A stretch of 15,548 bases of DNA from an archaeon (GCA_020057445.1 JAGVFV010000095.1:1-15548); one strand, 5' to 3'. Positions 6,010-13,306 are shown, numbered from the stretch's first letter. The notes: a model not told the origin generated them from the letters alone. Program-made: numbers and translations.

Positions 6010-7599
6010 ATGACTGCACGAACATTCTTCCTGGACACAAGCGTTCTTATCGAGGATCCTGACTGCATCGAAGAATTCCTCGACAAGGAGACAAACACAG
6101 TCATCATCACTGACATCGTCATGGCAGAGCTCGACGGCGCAAAAGCGCATGATGTGCGCGCACGGGACGCCATCCGCAACATCAAGCATTACATCGACCA
6201 GAACAGGGACTACTTCCTCACCAAGAAATACTGGGAGCTTGAGGGGGTACAGATAGGTCCTGGAAAAGGATACTTGAACTTCTTCAGCAACAACACGGTA
6301 CAGCAGGGAACAGATGATGCTCATCCGGGCGTCCTTGCATTCGAGCCTGCCCTTTCAAAGCCAAACGACATGGGCCTCGTGCAGCTCTGCAAGGAATATT
6401 CGGCAAGCCATAATGAATCTAAGATCATGCTCATCACCATGGACACCAACCAGGCAAGCTTCGCCATACTCAACGGCATCGACGCGGAATACAAGAAATC
6501 AGAATACATAGATCCCAACCAATTGCACAGGGACTATGTCACTTTCACCGATGACGCACTGTACTTGAAAATCCTCAAGACCAGTGAAAAGAATCCAGAA
6601 CGAAGGTTCATATCCCTCGCAGATATAGACGAGCCGTGGATCACAGAGCTCATCGCGAACGAATTCGTCATCTACGAGACTCCTGAAGTGAAGCAGAGGA
6701 TGGCACGAGGAGAGCGCATATCGCATGAGCATATCTTCAGGTACGACATCCTCAAAGACGCTCTGGTCGGGATCCCCCGTGATGACCAGGTGCTTCTCGA
6801 CAGGATCAGGCCCCGCAACCTGCAGCAGCAGCTCATCCTTGAGAACGACCGGGCAGGGGTGCAAGGGCTCATCAGCGCAGGAGGAGCAGGCACAGGAAAG
6901 ACCTATCTCATGCTTGCGCTTGGCCTGCATAAGATCCTGCAGAGAAGGAGGGATCGCGGGGAATCAAGCAGCCTGGAATTCATACCACGGCCGACTCTTC
7001 GCTGCTTCACCCGCTATGTCAGCGTTGCAGGAGAAGAGATAGGCTCAGTGCCTGGAGAAGCACATGAGAAAGTCTACGACCGATTCTCAGGGATAGCGAC
7101 CAACTTCCCGCAGGTCATCAACAACATCAAGCTCGGACAGGCGGTCGGATTCACCCTTGACCAGGCGATCGAGATGGATGCCGCATACATCAGCATCCAG
7201 AATATCGGAGGCCTTCGCGGCGCCTCATTCGCTCCAGGCGATGTCATGCTCATCGACGAAGGCCAGAACCTTGAGCGCGCTGTCATGAGGACAGCTGCTT
7301 CCCGGATAGGACACGGCGAGATCTTTGTGCTCGGCGACACGACACAATGGGACAATGAGAAAGTCGACATGCGCGACAACGGCCTTGCCCACTTCATGAA
7401 CGCGATCATCCAGATCTCATTCTATGGACGAGGAGTCAGGCGGGAAGACAACAAGGCAGTCAACCTGCACTTCCAGCGACGCAAGTTCAACGACCTCTCG
7501 CGCGACGACGCGAAAAAGTTCGGCTCTTATTTCGGGCTCCACTTCTTCGAGCACATCATCAGGGATCCGAAGGCAGAATTCGCAGTGAAGTTCCTGTGA
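6010..7599 (+). CDS. phoH2: PIN-PhoH fusion protein (PhoH2-like RNase/ATPase)
   Basis: A 529-residue cytosolic fusion of an N-terminal PIN ribonuclease domain with a C-terminal PhoH ATPase; PhoH2 proteins of this layout are described as ATP-dependent RNA helicase/nucleases. The PIN part (residues ~5-170) has the acidic set D9 (LDTSVLIEDP), E40 (MAELD), D120 (PNDMGLV) and D145 (ITMDTN). The ATPase part has Walker A G291-G-A-G-T-G-K-T298 and a Walker B-like L-I-D416-E417-G-Q-N, followed by F-V-L-G-D-T-T-Q-W-D, matching the PhoH sensor GD..Q. Deviations are TRY where PhoH usually has TRP (CFTRYVSVAGEEIG) and DEGQN instead of DEAQN, so this is a divergent member. It starts two bases after the 178-aa gene and converges on the ZPR1 gene. 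Confidence 0.93.
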   Translation: MTARTFFLDTSVLIEDPDCIEEFLDKETNTVIITDIVMAELDGAKAHDVRARDAIRNIKHYIDQNRDYFLTKKYWELEGVQIGPGKGYLNFFSNNTVQQGTDDAHPGVLAFEPALSKPNDMGLVQLCKEYSASHNESKIMLITMDTNQASFAILNGIDAEYKKSEYIDPNQLHRDYVTFTDDALYLKILKTSEKNPERRFISLADIDEPWITELIANEFVIYETPEVKQRMARGERISHEHIFRYDILKDALVGIPRDDQVLLDRIRPRNLQQQLILENDRAGVQGLISAGGAGTGKTYLMLALGLHKILQRRRDRGESSSLEFIPRPTLRCFTRYVSVAGEEIGSVPGEAHEKVYDRFSGIATNFPQVINNIKLGQAVGFTLDQAIEMDAAYISIQNIGGLRGASFAPGDVMLIDEGQNLERAVMRTAASRIGHGEIFVLGDTTQWDNEKVDMRDNGLAHFMNAIIQISFYGRGVRREDNKAVNLHFQRRKFNDLSRDDAKKFGSYFGLHFFEHIIRDPKAEFAVKFL

Positions 7600-7662
7600 T
7601 GAAAGGATACAACCAGAGAATAAGTATTGCGATAATCTTGAAGACAAAATTGATGAGAATAA

Positions 7663-8232
7663 TTATTTCTTCATCTTCTCTTTCACTGCCTTGTCAGAGA
7701 TGATCGCAGAATTTCCTGACGGGTCCTCGATGATGAGCTTTCCTTTTTCCTGGCCCCACATGATCTTCGTCATCTTCTTGAGGAGGTTCTTTGCCTTCTT
7801 GCGGTCCTCCTCTTCCTCGGCGTCGTCGCGGATGACCTCGATCTGTTTCTTTATCCGATTCAATACTCCCTCGACATTCGTGATGTAGCCGTTTGAGGCG
7901 TCGCCTGGCTCTATCGAGCCCACATGAGGTATCTTGACCGTCGCGTTCGCGCTCTTCACCACGCGGATGCGCATGTCCTTCTCATCAGATATCTCGAGCG
8001 TGTAACGGACAGGGTCATGCTCTTCCTCTGCCTCGACGTCAGCCTTGTGATACCCGCAGCTGCTGCAATCCATGGAGAAAAGATAGCACTTGCCGAAAAA
8101 AGGCACGTCCATCTCAGAATCCATCAGCGTCAGGGTCTTCTGGTGGCAGAATGCGCAGGGCTCGCCGGTGATGACTTCAGGCGCAGATTCTGCCTTCACT
8201 TCTGGCTGCTCATGCACGACTTTCTTTCCCAT
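7663..8232 (-). CDS. ZPR1-type zinc-finger protein
   Basis: A 189-residue archaeal ZPR1-related protein. The zinc finger is C26-x2-C29-x26-C56-x2-C59 followed by G-Y, the ZPR1 signature. The following beta-rich part has K-S-A-N-A-T-V-K-I-P-H-V-G and later Y-I-T-N-V-E-G-V-L-N-R-I, equivalent to the S-x-x-A-x-x-x-I-P-E and T-T-V-E-G blocks of ZPR1. Eukaryotic ZPR1 acts as a chaperone for elongation factor eEF1A; a link to archaeal EF-1A is plausible but not shown. The C-terminus is Lys/Glu-rich. I chose the ATG at 8232 (MGKKVV): an upstream in-frame ATG at 8256 lies inside the TATA box, and 8232 is about 27 bp from its centre. Confidence 0.88.
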   Translation of the reverse strand: MGKKVVHEQPEVKAESAPEVITGEPCAFCHQKTLTLMDSEMDVPFFGKCYLFSMDCSSCGYHKADVEAEEEHDPVRYTLEISDEKDMRIRVVKSANATVKIPHVGSIEPGDASNGYITNVEGVLNRIKKQIEVIRDDAEEEEDRKKAKNLLKKMTKIMWGQEKGKLIIEDPSGNSAIISDKAVKEKMKK

Positions 8233-8255
8233 GGAAAAATTCCTCGATTCGCACA

Positions 8256-8263
8256 TTTAAAAA
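8256..8263 (-). promoter_or_regulatory. TATA-like box of the ZPR1 gene
   Basis: Read on the minus strand the element is TTTTTAAA, centred about 27 bp upstream of the ATG at 8232, a leaderless layout. It overlaps the alternative start codon at 8256, arguing against that start. Confidence 0.55.
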
Positions 8264-8319
8264 GTTTTTTGTTTTCAAACATGCTACACCAGAAAGAGTA
8301 TATTCCACATGCAATAATG

Positions 8320-8844
8320 TTATAAATGACCTGTGACAGGATTTTTATGCTTTTTCTTTTTTATCAGTATCAGGAAGATGAGGACCACGATCGCGATCCC
8401 GATGATATAATACCAGAGACTGCCTTCTTTTTTTTCGTCATTTGGAGGCGCAGGCAGGATGACCAGGCGGGAAGTCTTGAAATCATACCCTGCGACCTCG
8501 CAGATGTCTTCTGCGCCCCTACCGAAATATGACAAGGAACGTACCGTCGTCTCTTTGGAGCAATTCAAGAGACCGACATAACCCTTGATGTTCCCTTCAA
8601 AATCCCTCTCCTTCAGGCGCAAGAGCGCTTCAGCGCACATCTCCTCGTCGAGTGAGATGATATCCCAGCCGCTTGGGACATACGCGTCCATCTCTGTGTC
8701 AAATCCCTCAAGGACCTTGCATTCGGCCGTGGACGCATTGACTATGATGACTGTATAGTCAGATTGCGCCCTTACAAAAGAAACGAAAAAACAAAGGAGC
8801 ACAGTCAACGACAAGAAAAGGACAGACAGCGAACGTGATCTCAT
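8320..8844 (-). CDS. Secreted-domain protein anchored by a C-terminal membrane segment
   Basis: Function unknown. The 174 residues show a classic Sec signal peptide (MRSRSLSVLFLSLTVLLCF to about A26, cleavage near VRA/QSD), a ~115-residue outer domain, and one transmembrane helix (YYIIGIAIVVLIFLILI) followed by a Lys-rich cytoplasmic tail KKKKHKN. That makes a type I membrane protein with its domain outside the cell. The outer domain has four cysteines (AEC, EMC, LNC, DIC), which could form two disulfides. Its start overlaps the stop of the upstream four-helix membrane gene by ATGA, so both are likely made together and may interact. Confidence 0.82.
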   Translation of the reverse strand: MRSRSLSVLFLSLTVLLCFFVSFVRAQSDYTVIIVNASTAECKVLEGFDTEMDAYVPSGWDIISLDEEMCAEALLRLKERDFEGNIKGYVGLLNCSKETTVRSLSYFGRGAEDICEVAGYDFKTSRLVILPAPPNDEKKEGSLWYYIIGIAIVVLIFLILIKKKKHKNPVTGHL

Positions 8845-9212
8845 GGTGCGAGGTGAGGGAAGATTTTTCGGGAATAGAGAGAATAGAGGAAAAGCAGGTA
8901 GATGTAGAGTATGATGAGCACGACTGCGACAAGCTTGTCAGCGACATACACCTTTGACAGGAAGAACAACGAGACGATGGCAAGGAGCACGAACAGGAAC
9001 ACGATGAATACGTGCATGTCCGTCGTCGTCCGGAGCTTTTGCAATTTCCTCTTCCCATAACGGGAGACGACATACGCAGTGACGATGTTCGATGCGATCG
9101 CAAGGAGGGAGAGCGCATACGACGCCTGTAGGCCAAGGACGATGAGATAGAACGACAGCACTATGGAGAGGACAACGATAAGAAACAGCTTCCAATCCAA
9201 AGTCGGTTTCAT
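8841..9212 (-). CDS. Small integral membrane protein with four helices
   Basis: Function unknown. The 123-residue protein has four hydrophobic stretches (about residues 8-28, 31-50, 66-86 and 90-110) and a basic loop between helices 2 and 3 (SRYGKRKLQKLR), placing that loop in the cytoplasm by the positive-inside rule. The start is set at the ATG at 9212, because GAGGTG (9223-9218 on the minus strand) lies five bases upstream as a Shine-Dalgarno site. The in-frame GTG at 9218 is part of that site. The gene overlaps the next one by ATGA, forming a two-gene membrane operon that diverges from the isomerase gene. Confidence 0.8.
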   Translation of the reverse strand: MKPTLDWKLFLIVVLSIVLSFYLIVLGLQASYALSLLAIASNIVTAYVVSRYGKRKLQKLRTTTDMHVFIVFLFVLLAIVSLFFLSKVYVADKLVAVVLIILYIYLLFLYSLYSRKIFPHLAP

Positions 9213-9244
9213 TCCCACACCTCTATATTTCTGAACATCGCTTC

Positions 9245-9253
9245 TTTATAAAG
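9245..9253 (-). promoter_or_regulatory. TATA-like box of the membrane-protein operon
   Basis: On the minus strand CTTTATAAA is centred 37 bp upstream of the ATG at 9212. The predicted start of transcription leaves a leader of about 10 bases carrying the GAGGTG site. Confidence 0.45.
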
Positions 9254-9348
9254 TTTATGACATCCGTTTCGACAGCGTCATTCTTGCAACCGTTCAACAT
9301 GCTTTGATCCTGCACCAGAAGAGAACCCTACTTCACCATGATAACAAT

Positions 9349-9357
9349 CTTTATATA
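9349..9357 (+). promoter_or_regulatory. TATA-like box of the isomerase gene
   Basis: CTTTATATA is centred 36 bp before the ATG at 9390, implying a leader of about ten bases. The in-frame stop TGA at 9384-9386 just upstream confirms that the coding region cannot start earlier than 9390. Confidence 0.55.
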
Positions 9358-9389
9358 GGAGGAACTGTTAGGAAGACATGGTGTGAGCT

Positions 9390-10403
9390 ATGGCTGAACG
9401 AGAACTTCCATTTCCTGAAGGGTACTATCCTTTTGACAAGTCTGACTTCAAGAAGATTCTTGATGAGTTCCCAAACCAAGTAAGAGAGGGACGGGCACTT
9501 GGCGAAAAACTAAGCATAGAAAAAACAAACGACATCTACTGGTTCGGCATGGGAGGAAGCGCAATTGCAGGAGAACTGCTGCGCACATATTTATTCAGAT
9601 CAGGAATCTCCATAACGACAATCAGAGGTTATGATCTTCCTGAGAATATCCCTCCCCACGCGCTTCTCATCTTTTCCTCATATTCAGGGAACACCGAAGA
9701 GTCGCTTTCCTGCTATAAACAGGCCTGCAGAGCATACAAGAACATCATCAGCATCAGCGCAGGCGGAAAGCTGGAAGAGATGGCAAAATCGAACAGGACA
9801 CCTCATATCAGCCTTCCAAAAGGCCTTCCTCCCCGCATCACAGGAGGCTATTTCTTCTTCGCATTCCTCGCCCTCTTCGACAAGACAGGGATGACCAAAT
9901 CGTATGAAGAGACGCAGGCATTCCTTAAGAATCTCGACCTCAAGAAGATCGCGAACATGGGAGTAGACATCTCGGCGCACCTCAAGGACCAAATCCCCCT
10001 CATATACGCAAGCAACCGCTACTACCCTGTCGCCTATAGATGGAAAGCAGACATCAACGAGAATGCAAAATGCATGGCATTTTCCAATGAGTTCCCAGAA
10101 CTCAACCACAACGAGATCGTAGGATACACTTTCATCCGAGGTTCCTTCTATGGCATAATACTCAAATTCGACGACGACCATCGTCGCATCCAAAAGCGCA
10201 TGGAACTCATGAAAGCAATCATGAAAAAGTCAGGAGTCGAGGTCACCGAGATAGCACTGAAGGGGAACACAATAACCAAGATGTTCACCGCGCTCCTCAT
10301 CGGCCACTATACAGCCTACTTCCTCGCATTGCGGCACAGGATTGACCCAACTCCAGTCAAGCTTGTAGAGAAGTTCAAGAACGACATGGGCCCCTTTGTA
10401 TAG
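9390..10403 (+). CDS. Bifunctional phosphoglucose/phosphomannose isomerase
   Basis: A 337-residue SIS-domain enzyme of the archaeal PGI/PMI family, interconverting glucose-6-phosphate or mannose-6-phosphate with fructose-6-phosphate in the cytosol. The first SIS domain has W-F-G-M-G-G-S57-A-I-A-G-E; the phosphate-binding loop is S96-S-Y-S-G-N-T-E103-E, with a Glu in the expected catalytic position. L-P-K-G-L-P-P-R-I matches the S/P-G-x-P-P-R block of the family. The second domain has E-L-N-H-N-E-I-V-G-Y, and the C-terminal R-H316-R-I-D-P-T-P-V motif supplies the usual His-x-x-D-P-x-P-V signature. Length is normal (300-350). The gene stands alone with its own promoter, divergent from the membrane operon. 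In sugar-poor DPANN-like cells it may serve surface glycan synthesis (inference). Confidence 0.92.
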   Translation: MAERELPFPEGYYPFDKSDFKKILDEFPNQVREGRALGEKLSIEKTNDIYWFGMGGSAIAGELLRTYLFRSGISITTIRGYDLPENIPPHALLIFSSYSGNTEESLSCYKQACRAYKNIISISAGGKLEEMAKSNRTPHISLPKGLPPRITGGYFFFAFLALFDKTGMTKSYEETQAFLKNLDLKKIANMGVDISAHLKDQIPLIYASNRYYPVAYRWKADINENAKCMAFSNEFPELNHNEIVGYTFIRGSFYGIILKFDDDHRRIQKRMELMKAIMKKSGVEVTEIALKGNTITKMFTALLIGHYTAYFLALRHRIDPTPVKLVEKFKNDMGPFV

Positions 10404-10584
10404 ACCGTGAACTGAAGCGCGAGCGAACAGCGTGGCTGACAGAGCGCAGTTGTCTGGGGCCAGCAGCAGATGGATATGCACATTCTCTGACATGATAACA
10501 AAAACTCGCTTCCCATAACTCCTTATAAACAAGGAATCCAGGGAACTGTTGGCCAAACCCTGGTGCTCTGTAAGCGGTAGAAAA

Positions 10585-10594
10585 GTTTATATAT
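10585..10594 (+). promoter_or_regulatory. TATA-like box of the sepF transcript
   Basis: GTTTATATAT is centred about 31 bp upstream of the ATG at 10621 and 54 bp upstream of the preferred sepF ATG at 10644. Transcription should start at about 10616-10621. Confidence 0.6.
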
Positions 10595-10620
10595 CGGGCT
10601 GATTTAGACACTAGTACAGA

Positions 10621-10647
10621 ATGGTAAAATGGAGGCCGATAAGATGA
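10621..10647 (+). CDS. Possible 8-codon leader ORF overlapping the sepF start
   Basis: ATG at 10621 opens a frame encoding MVKWRPIR and stops with TGA at 10645-10647, so the stop overlaps the sepF ATG (ATGA at 10644-10647). It begins 31 bp after the TATA-box centre, the leaderless position. The GGAGG that serves sepF (10631-10635) lies inside it. This layout suggests translational coupling or leader-peptide control of sepF. It is very short and could be chance. Confidence 0.35.
   Translation: MVKWRPIR
10631..10635 (+). promoter_or_regulatory. Shine-Dalgarno site of sepF
   Basis: GGAGG lies eight bases before the ATG at 10644, an ideal spacing, and picks that ATG over the in-frame ATG at 10629. 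Confidence 0.65.
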
Positions 10648-11042
10648 AGCGGTTCATTTCAAGATTAACGAAAAGAAGTTCCACTGACTACGACGACAAT
10701 CAGGCTGGCGACGAATACGTCGAGCTTGAGCCGACAAAAGAAGACAGGCAAGGCAAAGTGGTCGTGCGACCATTTGTGATCAATGACTTCTCTGACATCA
10801 AGCCCATCCTTGACAGCTTGCGCCTAGGATATACCATCGCGCTTGTCAACATCAGGCCGCTCAAGGATAAAGACCTTGTCGAGCTCAAACGGGCTATCAA
10901 CAAGATCAAGAAGACCTGCGAGGCGATCAATGGTGACATCGCCGGATTTGGCGACGATTACATCGTTGTCGCGCCGTCCTTTGCAGAGATCTACCGCGGA
11001 CCAGGGCCGACAAAACCGATAGAAGGCGACGAAGAAGAATAA
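10644..11042 (+). CDS. sepF: Cell-division protein SepF
   Basis: A 132-residue archaeal SepF, the membrane anchor that binds FtsZ and tethers the division ring. The N-terminal MKRFISRLTKRSS is a basic amphipathic helix for membrane binding; this favours the start at 10644 (with its Shine-Dalgarno site) over 10629, which would add MEADK in front of the helix. An acidic linker follows, then the SepF core (about residues 40-115): V-V-V-R-P-F, F-S-D-I-K-P-I-L-D-S-L-R-L-G-Y-T-I-A-L-V-N-I, and G-D-I-A-G-F-G-D-D-Y-I-V-V-A-P, corresponding to the core strand-helix pattern and the G-D-x-x-x-x-G block of SepF. The acidic tail GDEEE is common in archaeal versions. SepF implies FtsZ-based division. Confidence 0.9.
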   Translation: MKRFISRLTKRSSTDYDDNQAGDEYVELEPTKEDRQGKVVVRPFVINDFSDIKPILDSLRLGYTIALVNIRPLKDKDLVELKRAINKIKKTCEAINGDIAGFGDDYIVVAPSFAEIYRGPGPTKPIEGDEEE

Positions 11043-11140
11043 ACAAAAATCCCCTCCACGATTTTGTAAAGTCAGGAACACCCTAGAACATCTTCATCAA
11101 CTATCCTTTGCAAGCAAGGGGTAATCTTAACAAACCGAAA

Positions 11141-11150
11141 TTTTTTTAAA
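11141..11150 (+). promoter_or_regulatory. TATA-like box of the pilin-like gene
   Basis: TTTTTTTAAA is centred 31 bp upstream of the ATG at 11177, preceded by a BRE-like purine run (CCGAAA). The leader is very short or absent. Confidence 0.55.
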
Positions 11151-11176
11151 CCCTCTTTCTTCAGAAGAAGGATTTT

Positions 11177-12418
11177 ATGGAAAGAATAGGGAATAATAGG
11201 GGAAAAAAAGGACAGAGCGCTCTTGAATTCATCTCTAATTACGGCTGGGCGATCCTCATCATCATTATCCTTGGCGTCCTCATGACTTTCTACATGTTCC
11301 GGGCAGACATGTTCGGCACAGACCAGTGCGTGCTCAAAGCAGGTTTCGGCTGCAAGGAATTCGAATTCACACAAAAATACATCAAAGTGAACGTCATCAA
11401 CAGCCTTGGAAAGAACCTTGCAGCGGGGATCACGGCCAACATCATCTGCAATGGCCATCACCGCTGGAATTTCGAAAGCCCATACAATGGAGAAGTGGAC
11501 TCGTTCAACCTTCCTGTGAAGAACGGCGCAAATTTTACGCTTTTATTTCCTCCCTTGAACAAGCTAGATACTCGAGGATCCTGCAGGCTGACGATCAATT
11601 ACACCGAAGACAGGTACGGCGCGTATCCAAAATCTGCGACAGGGACTTTGCGATGGAAACAGATCACCACTGAAGGGGTCAGGCCGACAGAAGACTGCGG
11701 CTGGACAGGAGATGATGACTTTGACAGCTGCACTGACGACACTGATTCAGAATGCGGGCATAAAGAAATTGAGATTTCCGTAGCAAACGTCTGCTTCAAC
11801 GGAAAAGATGATGATTGCGGTCAGGGAATAGATTGTGAAGACAACCAATCCGTATGGAATCCTGTAAATCCAGACTATCTTGACTGCTGCAGAGCATATG
11901 CTCCATGCTCTGATAATACGTTCAACAATCTCAGGGGAGAATACTTATGCACCTGCACAAACGGCGTCTATGACTCGAATTTTGAGACAGATGTCGACTG
12001 CGGAAACAGATGCAGGATCAATCTTGTTGGCGAGGACTATAAATGCGATTGGGGAGAGAGCTGTACTTCTGACGATGATTGCAAGACAACCATGGAATGC
12101 AATGCGGGCGTCTGCACCTACATCCCTCTGTGCGATAATAATATTCTCAATCCGGGAGAATCAGACATAAAGAATCCTCCAGGAACGTATAGTTTTTTCA
12201 ACAGCCCCGGAGGGGCGACTGATTGCGGAAGTCCTGGATCCGGTTGTGCTATATGCGCAACGAGCAGGCATTGCTATTATGATTCTGATTGCGTCGGAGG
12301 TTACTGCTGCAAATGCGCAACCCGTCCCAATCTGAACATGTGCGGATCAAGCAGCCCTATCATTTTCAAAGGCACCACTTGTCCTGATTCTGTGCCGCAA
12401 CCGTGCCCTCCACCGTAA
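11177..12418 (+). CDS. Cys-rich surface protein with class III (pilin-type) signal peptide
   Basis: A 413-residue exported protein. The N-terminus KKG12-Q13-S-A-L-E17-F followed by a hydrophobic stretch (about residues 22-43) is a class III signal peptide, cut before Q by the archaeal prepilin peptidase in pilins and archaellins; the hydrophobic segment would then sit in the filament core or membrane. After a beta-rich section (to ~170) comes a long Cys-rich region with about 34 Cys in the whole protein. It includes C206-F-N-G-K-D-D-D-C214-G-Q-G-I-D-C220-E-D, resembling the calcium-binding-like D-D-D-C-D-G-x-x-D-C motif of MopE-like and adhesin proteins, and C-T-S-D-D-D-C type units. At 413 residues it is far longer than an ordinary pilin, so it may be a tip/adhesin subunit. 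It stands alone; no pilus assembly genes are in view. Confidence 0.87.
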   Translation: MERIGNNRGKKGQSALEFISNYGWAILIIIILGVLMTFYMFRADMFGTDQCVLKAGFGCKEFEFTQKYIKVNVINSLGKNLAAGITANIICNGHHRWNFESPYNGEVDSFNLPVKNGANFTLLFPPLNKLDTRGSCRLTINYTEDRYGAYPKSATGTLRWKQITTEGVRPTEDCGWTGDDDFDSCTDDTDSECGHKEIEISVANVCFNGKDDDCGQGIDCEDNQSVWNPVNPDYLDCCRAYAPCSDNTFNNLRGEYLCTCTNGVYDSNFETDVDCGNRCRINLVGEDYKCDWGESCTSDDDCKTTMECNAGVCTYIPLCDNNILNPGESDIKNPPGTYSFFNSPGGATDCGSPGSGCAICATSRHCYYDSDCVGGYCCKCATRPNLNMCGSSSPIIFKGTTCPDSVPQPCPPP

Positions 12419-12496
12419 TCATACTCCTTCATTTTTGCTGATGACCGCTATGCCAGAGACATATCCAGAAGAATCTTCGCACCGGATGAGAATGAA

Positions 12497-12763
12497 TTAG
12501 TCTTTCTCTCTTTTCAAGAATGCACCAAACCACTTCTTCAAACGCGCAATCGGTTCCTGAATCCTCTTATTCCTCTTTTCCTTTGTGCGCAGGTCTGCAT
12601 GCCTTTTCTCATAGGTGAACACAAGCGCCTTCATCTTCTTCTCAAAATGCGGGCGGATCTTTGCGATAGTCTGGTTATTCCCTCCTTTGACCTTCAGCAG
12701 GTACTCTTCAGTCAGCCTTTCCTTCTCCCGCTTATACCACTCATCCAAGTCTTTTTCATCCAT
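12497..12763 (-). CDS. Small charged helical protein (88 aa)
   Basis: Function unknown. The protein is strongly helical and very rich in Lys, Arg and Glu, beginning MDEKDLDEWYKREKERLTEE and ending KKWFGAFLKREKD; no signal peptide, Cys or His cluster is present. The composition suits an RNA/ribosome-associated or coiled-coil protein, but nothing specific can be claimed. A TATA-like box lies 26 bp upstream of the ATG, and codon use matches neighbouring genes, which supports a real gene. It lies downstream of the metallopeptidase gene on the same strand, with a separate promoter. Confidence 0.68.
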   Translation of the reverse strand: MDEKDLDEWYKREKERLTEEYLLKVKGGNNQTIAKIRPHFEKKMKALVFTYEKRHADLRTKEKRNKRIQEPIARLKKWFGAFLKREKD

Positions 12764-12784
12764 AATAGAAACCAGTCTTGTGCA

Positions 12785-12793
12785 TTTAAAAAA
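12785..12793 (-). promoter_or_regulatory. TATA-like box of the 88-aa gene
   Basis: On the minus strand TTTTTTAAA is centred 26 bp upstream of the ATG at 12763, the leaderless spacing. Confidence 0.5.
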
Positions 12794-12805
12794 TTTTCGT
12801 CATCA

Positions 12806-13306
12806 TCATCTATAGACTGCAGAATCATACGCGAGAAGGTACTGCTGACAGCCGTGCTTGACCGCGATCAGGTCAGCATTCCTTTCGAGCCAATGCGCGT
12901 ATTCCCTCCTCTTCTTATCATTCCCTCTAAAGACTGAGGAATAGAATCCTTCGTCATGTCGCCCCAGTCTCGGGATCCTCGTATGGTACCATTCGTCGAG
13001 GATATGCACTTTGCGAAGCAGAGGATAGGCAAAGAGGTCGAGAAGCCGCCACTTCCATGACGTCATCTGATAGATGTGCGCAAGCTCATGCGAAAGCACG
13101 CCCTTGATGACAGCGTCATCCGCAAGGGGGAGATCATCGGAATAGACAAGCTCATCCCTCTCCCTGCCGACGATGCAGATCATGCCGCAGGACATCAGCG
13201 GGCTGAGGTCCGGATGATGGACGAGCTCAATATCCCTTGTCCTGAATTCTCGAAACTCGTGCGCGATAAGCTCGTCCAGGCACCTTTGCAATCGCTGCGA
13301 TTCCAT
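12806..13306 (-). CDS. Cytosolic HExxH zinc metallopeptidase-like protein
   Basis: A 166-residue protein with the zincin motif S-H73-E74-L-A-H77-I-Y and a downstream E141-R-N-A-D145-L-I-A, the E-x-x-x-D helix that supplies the third zinc ligand in gluzincins such as M48 peptidases. It has no signal peptide or membrane helix, so it is a soluble minimal zincin. The part before the motif (residues 1-70) includes a Cys-containing strand (SCGMICIVG) and L-V-Y-S-D-D-L, consistent with the edge strand of the active-site sheet. The family is not certain (M48-, SprT- or ImmA-like are alternatives); the substrate is unknown. The ATG at 13306 fits a TATA-like box 26 bp upstream. Confidence 0.78.
   Translation of the reverse strand: MESQRLQRCLDELIAHEFREFRTRDIELVHHPDLSPLMSCGMICIVGRERDELVYSDDLPLADDAVIKGVLSHELAHIYQMTSWKWRLLDLFAYPLLRKVHILDEWYHTRIPRLGRHDEGFYSSVFRGNDKKRREYAHWLERNADLIAVKHGCQQYLLAYDSAVYR

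Noticed and set aside
9378..9386. Two-codon ORF ATG GTG TGA upstream of the isomerase
   Set aside because: Too short to mean anything, and TATA spacing does not single it out; useful only to exclude an upstream start.
10404..10521. Possible small RNA or box C/D RNA after the isomerase
   Set aside because: I looked for box C (RTGATGA) and box D (CTGA) in proper order and for tRNA T-loop sequence; only scattered CTGA/TGA occur.
11043..11067. Weak hairpin after sepF (ACAAAAATC and GATTTTGT)
   Set aside because: The stem has a bulge, is nearly all A-T, and no U-tract follows, so it is not a convincing terminator.
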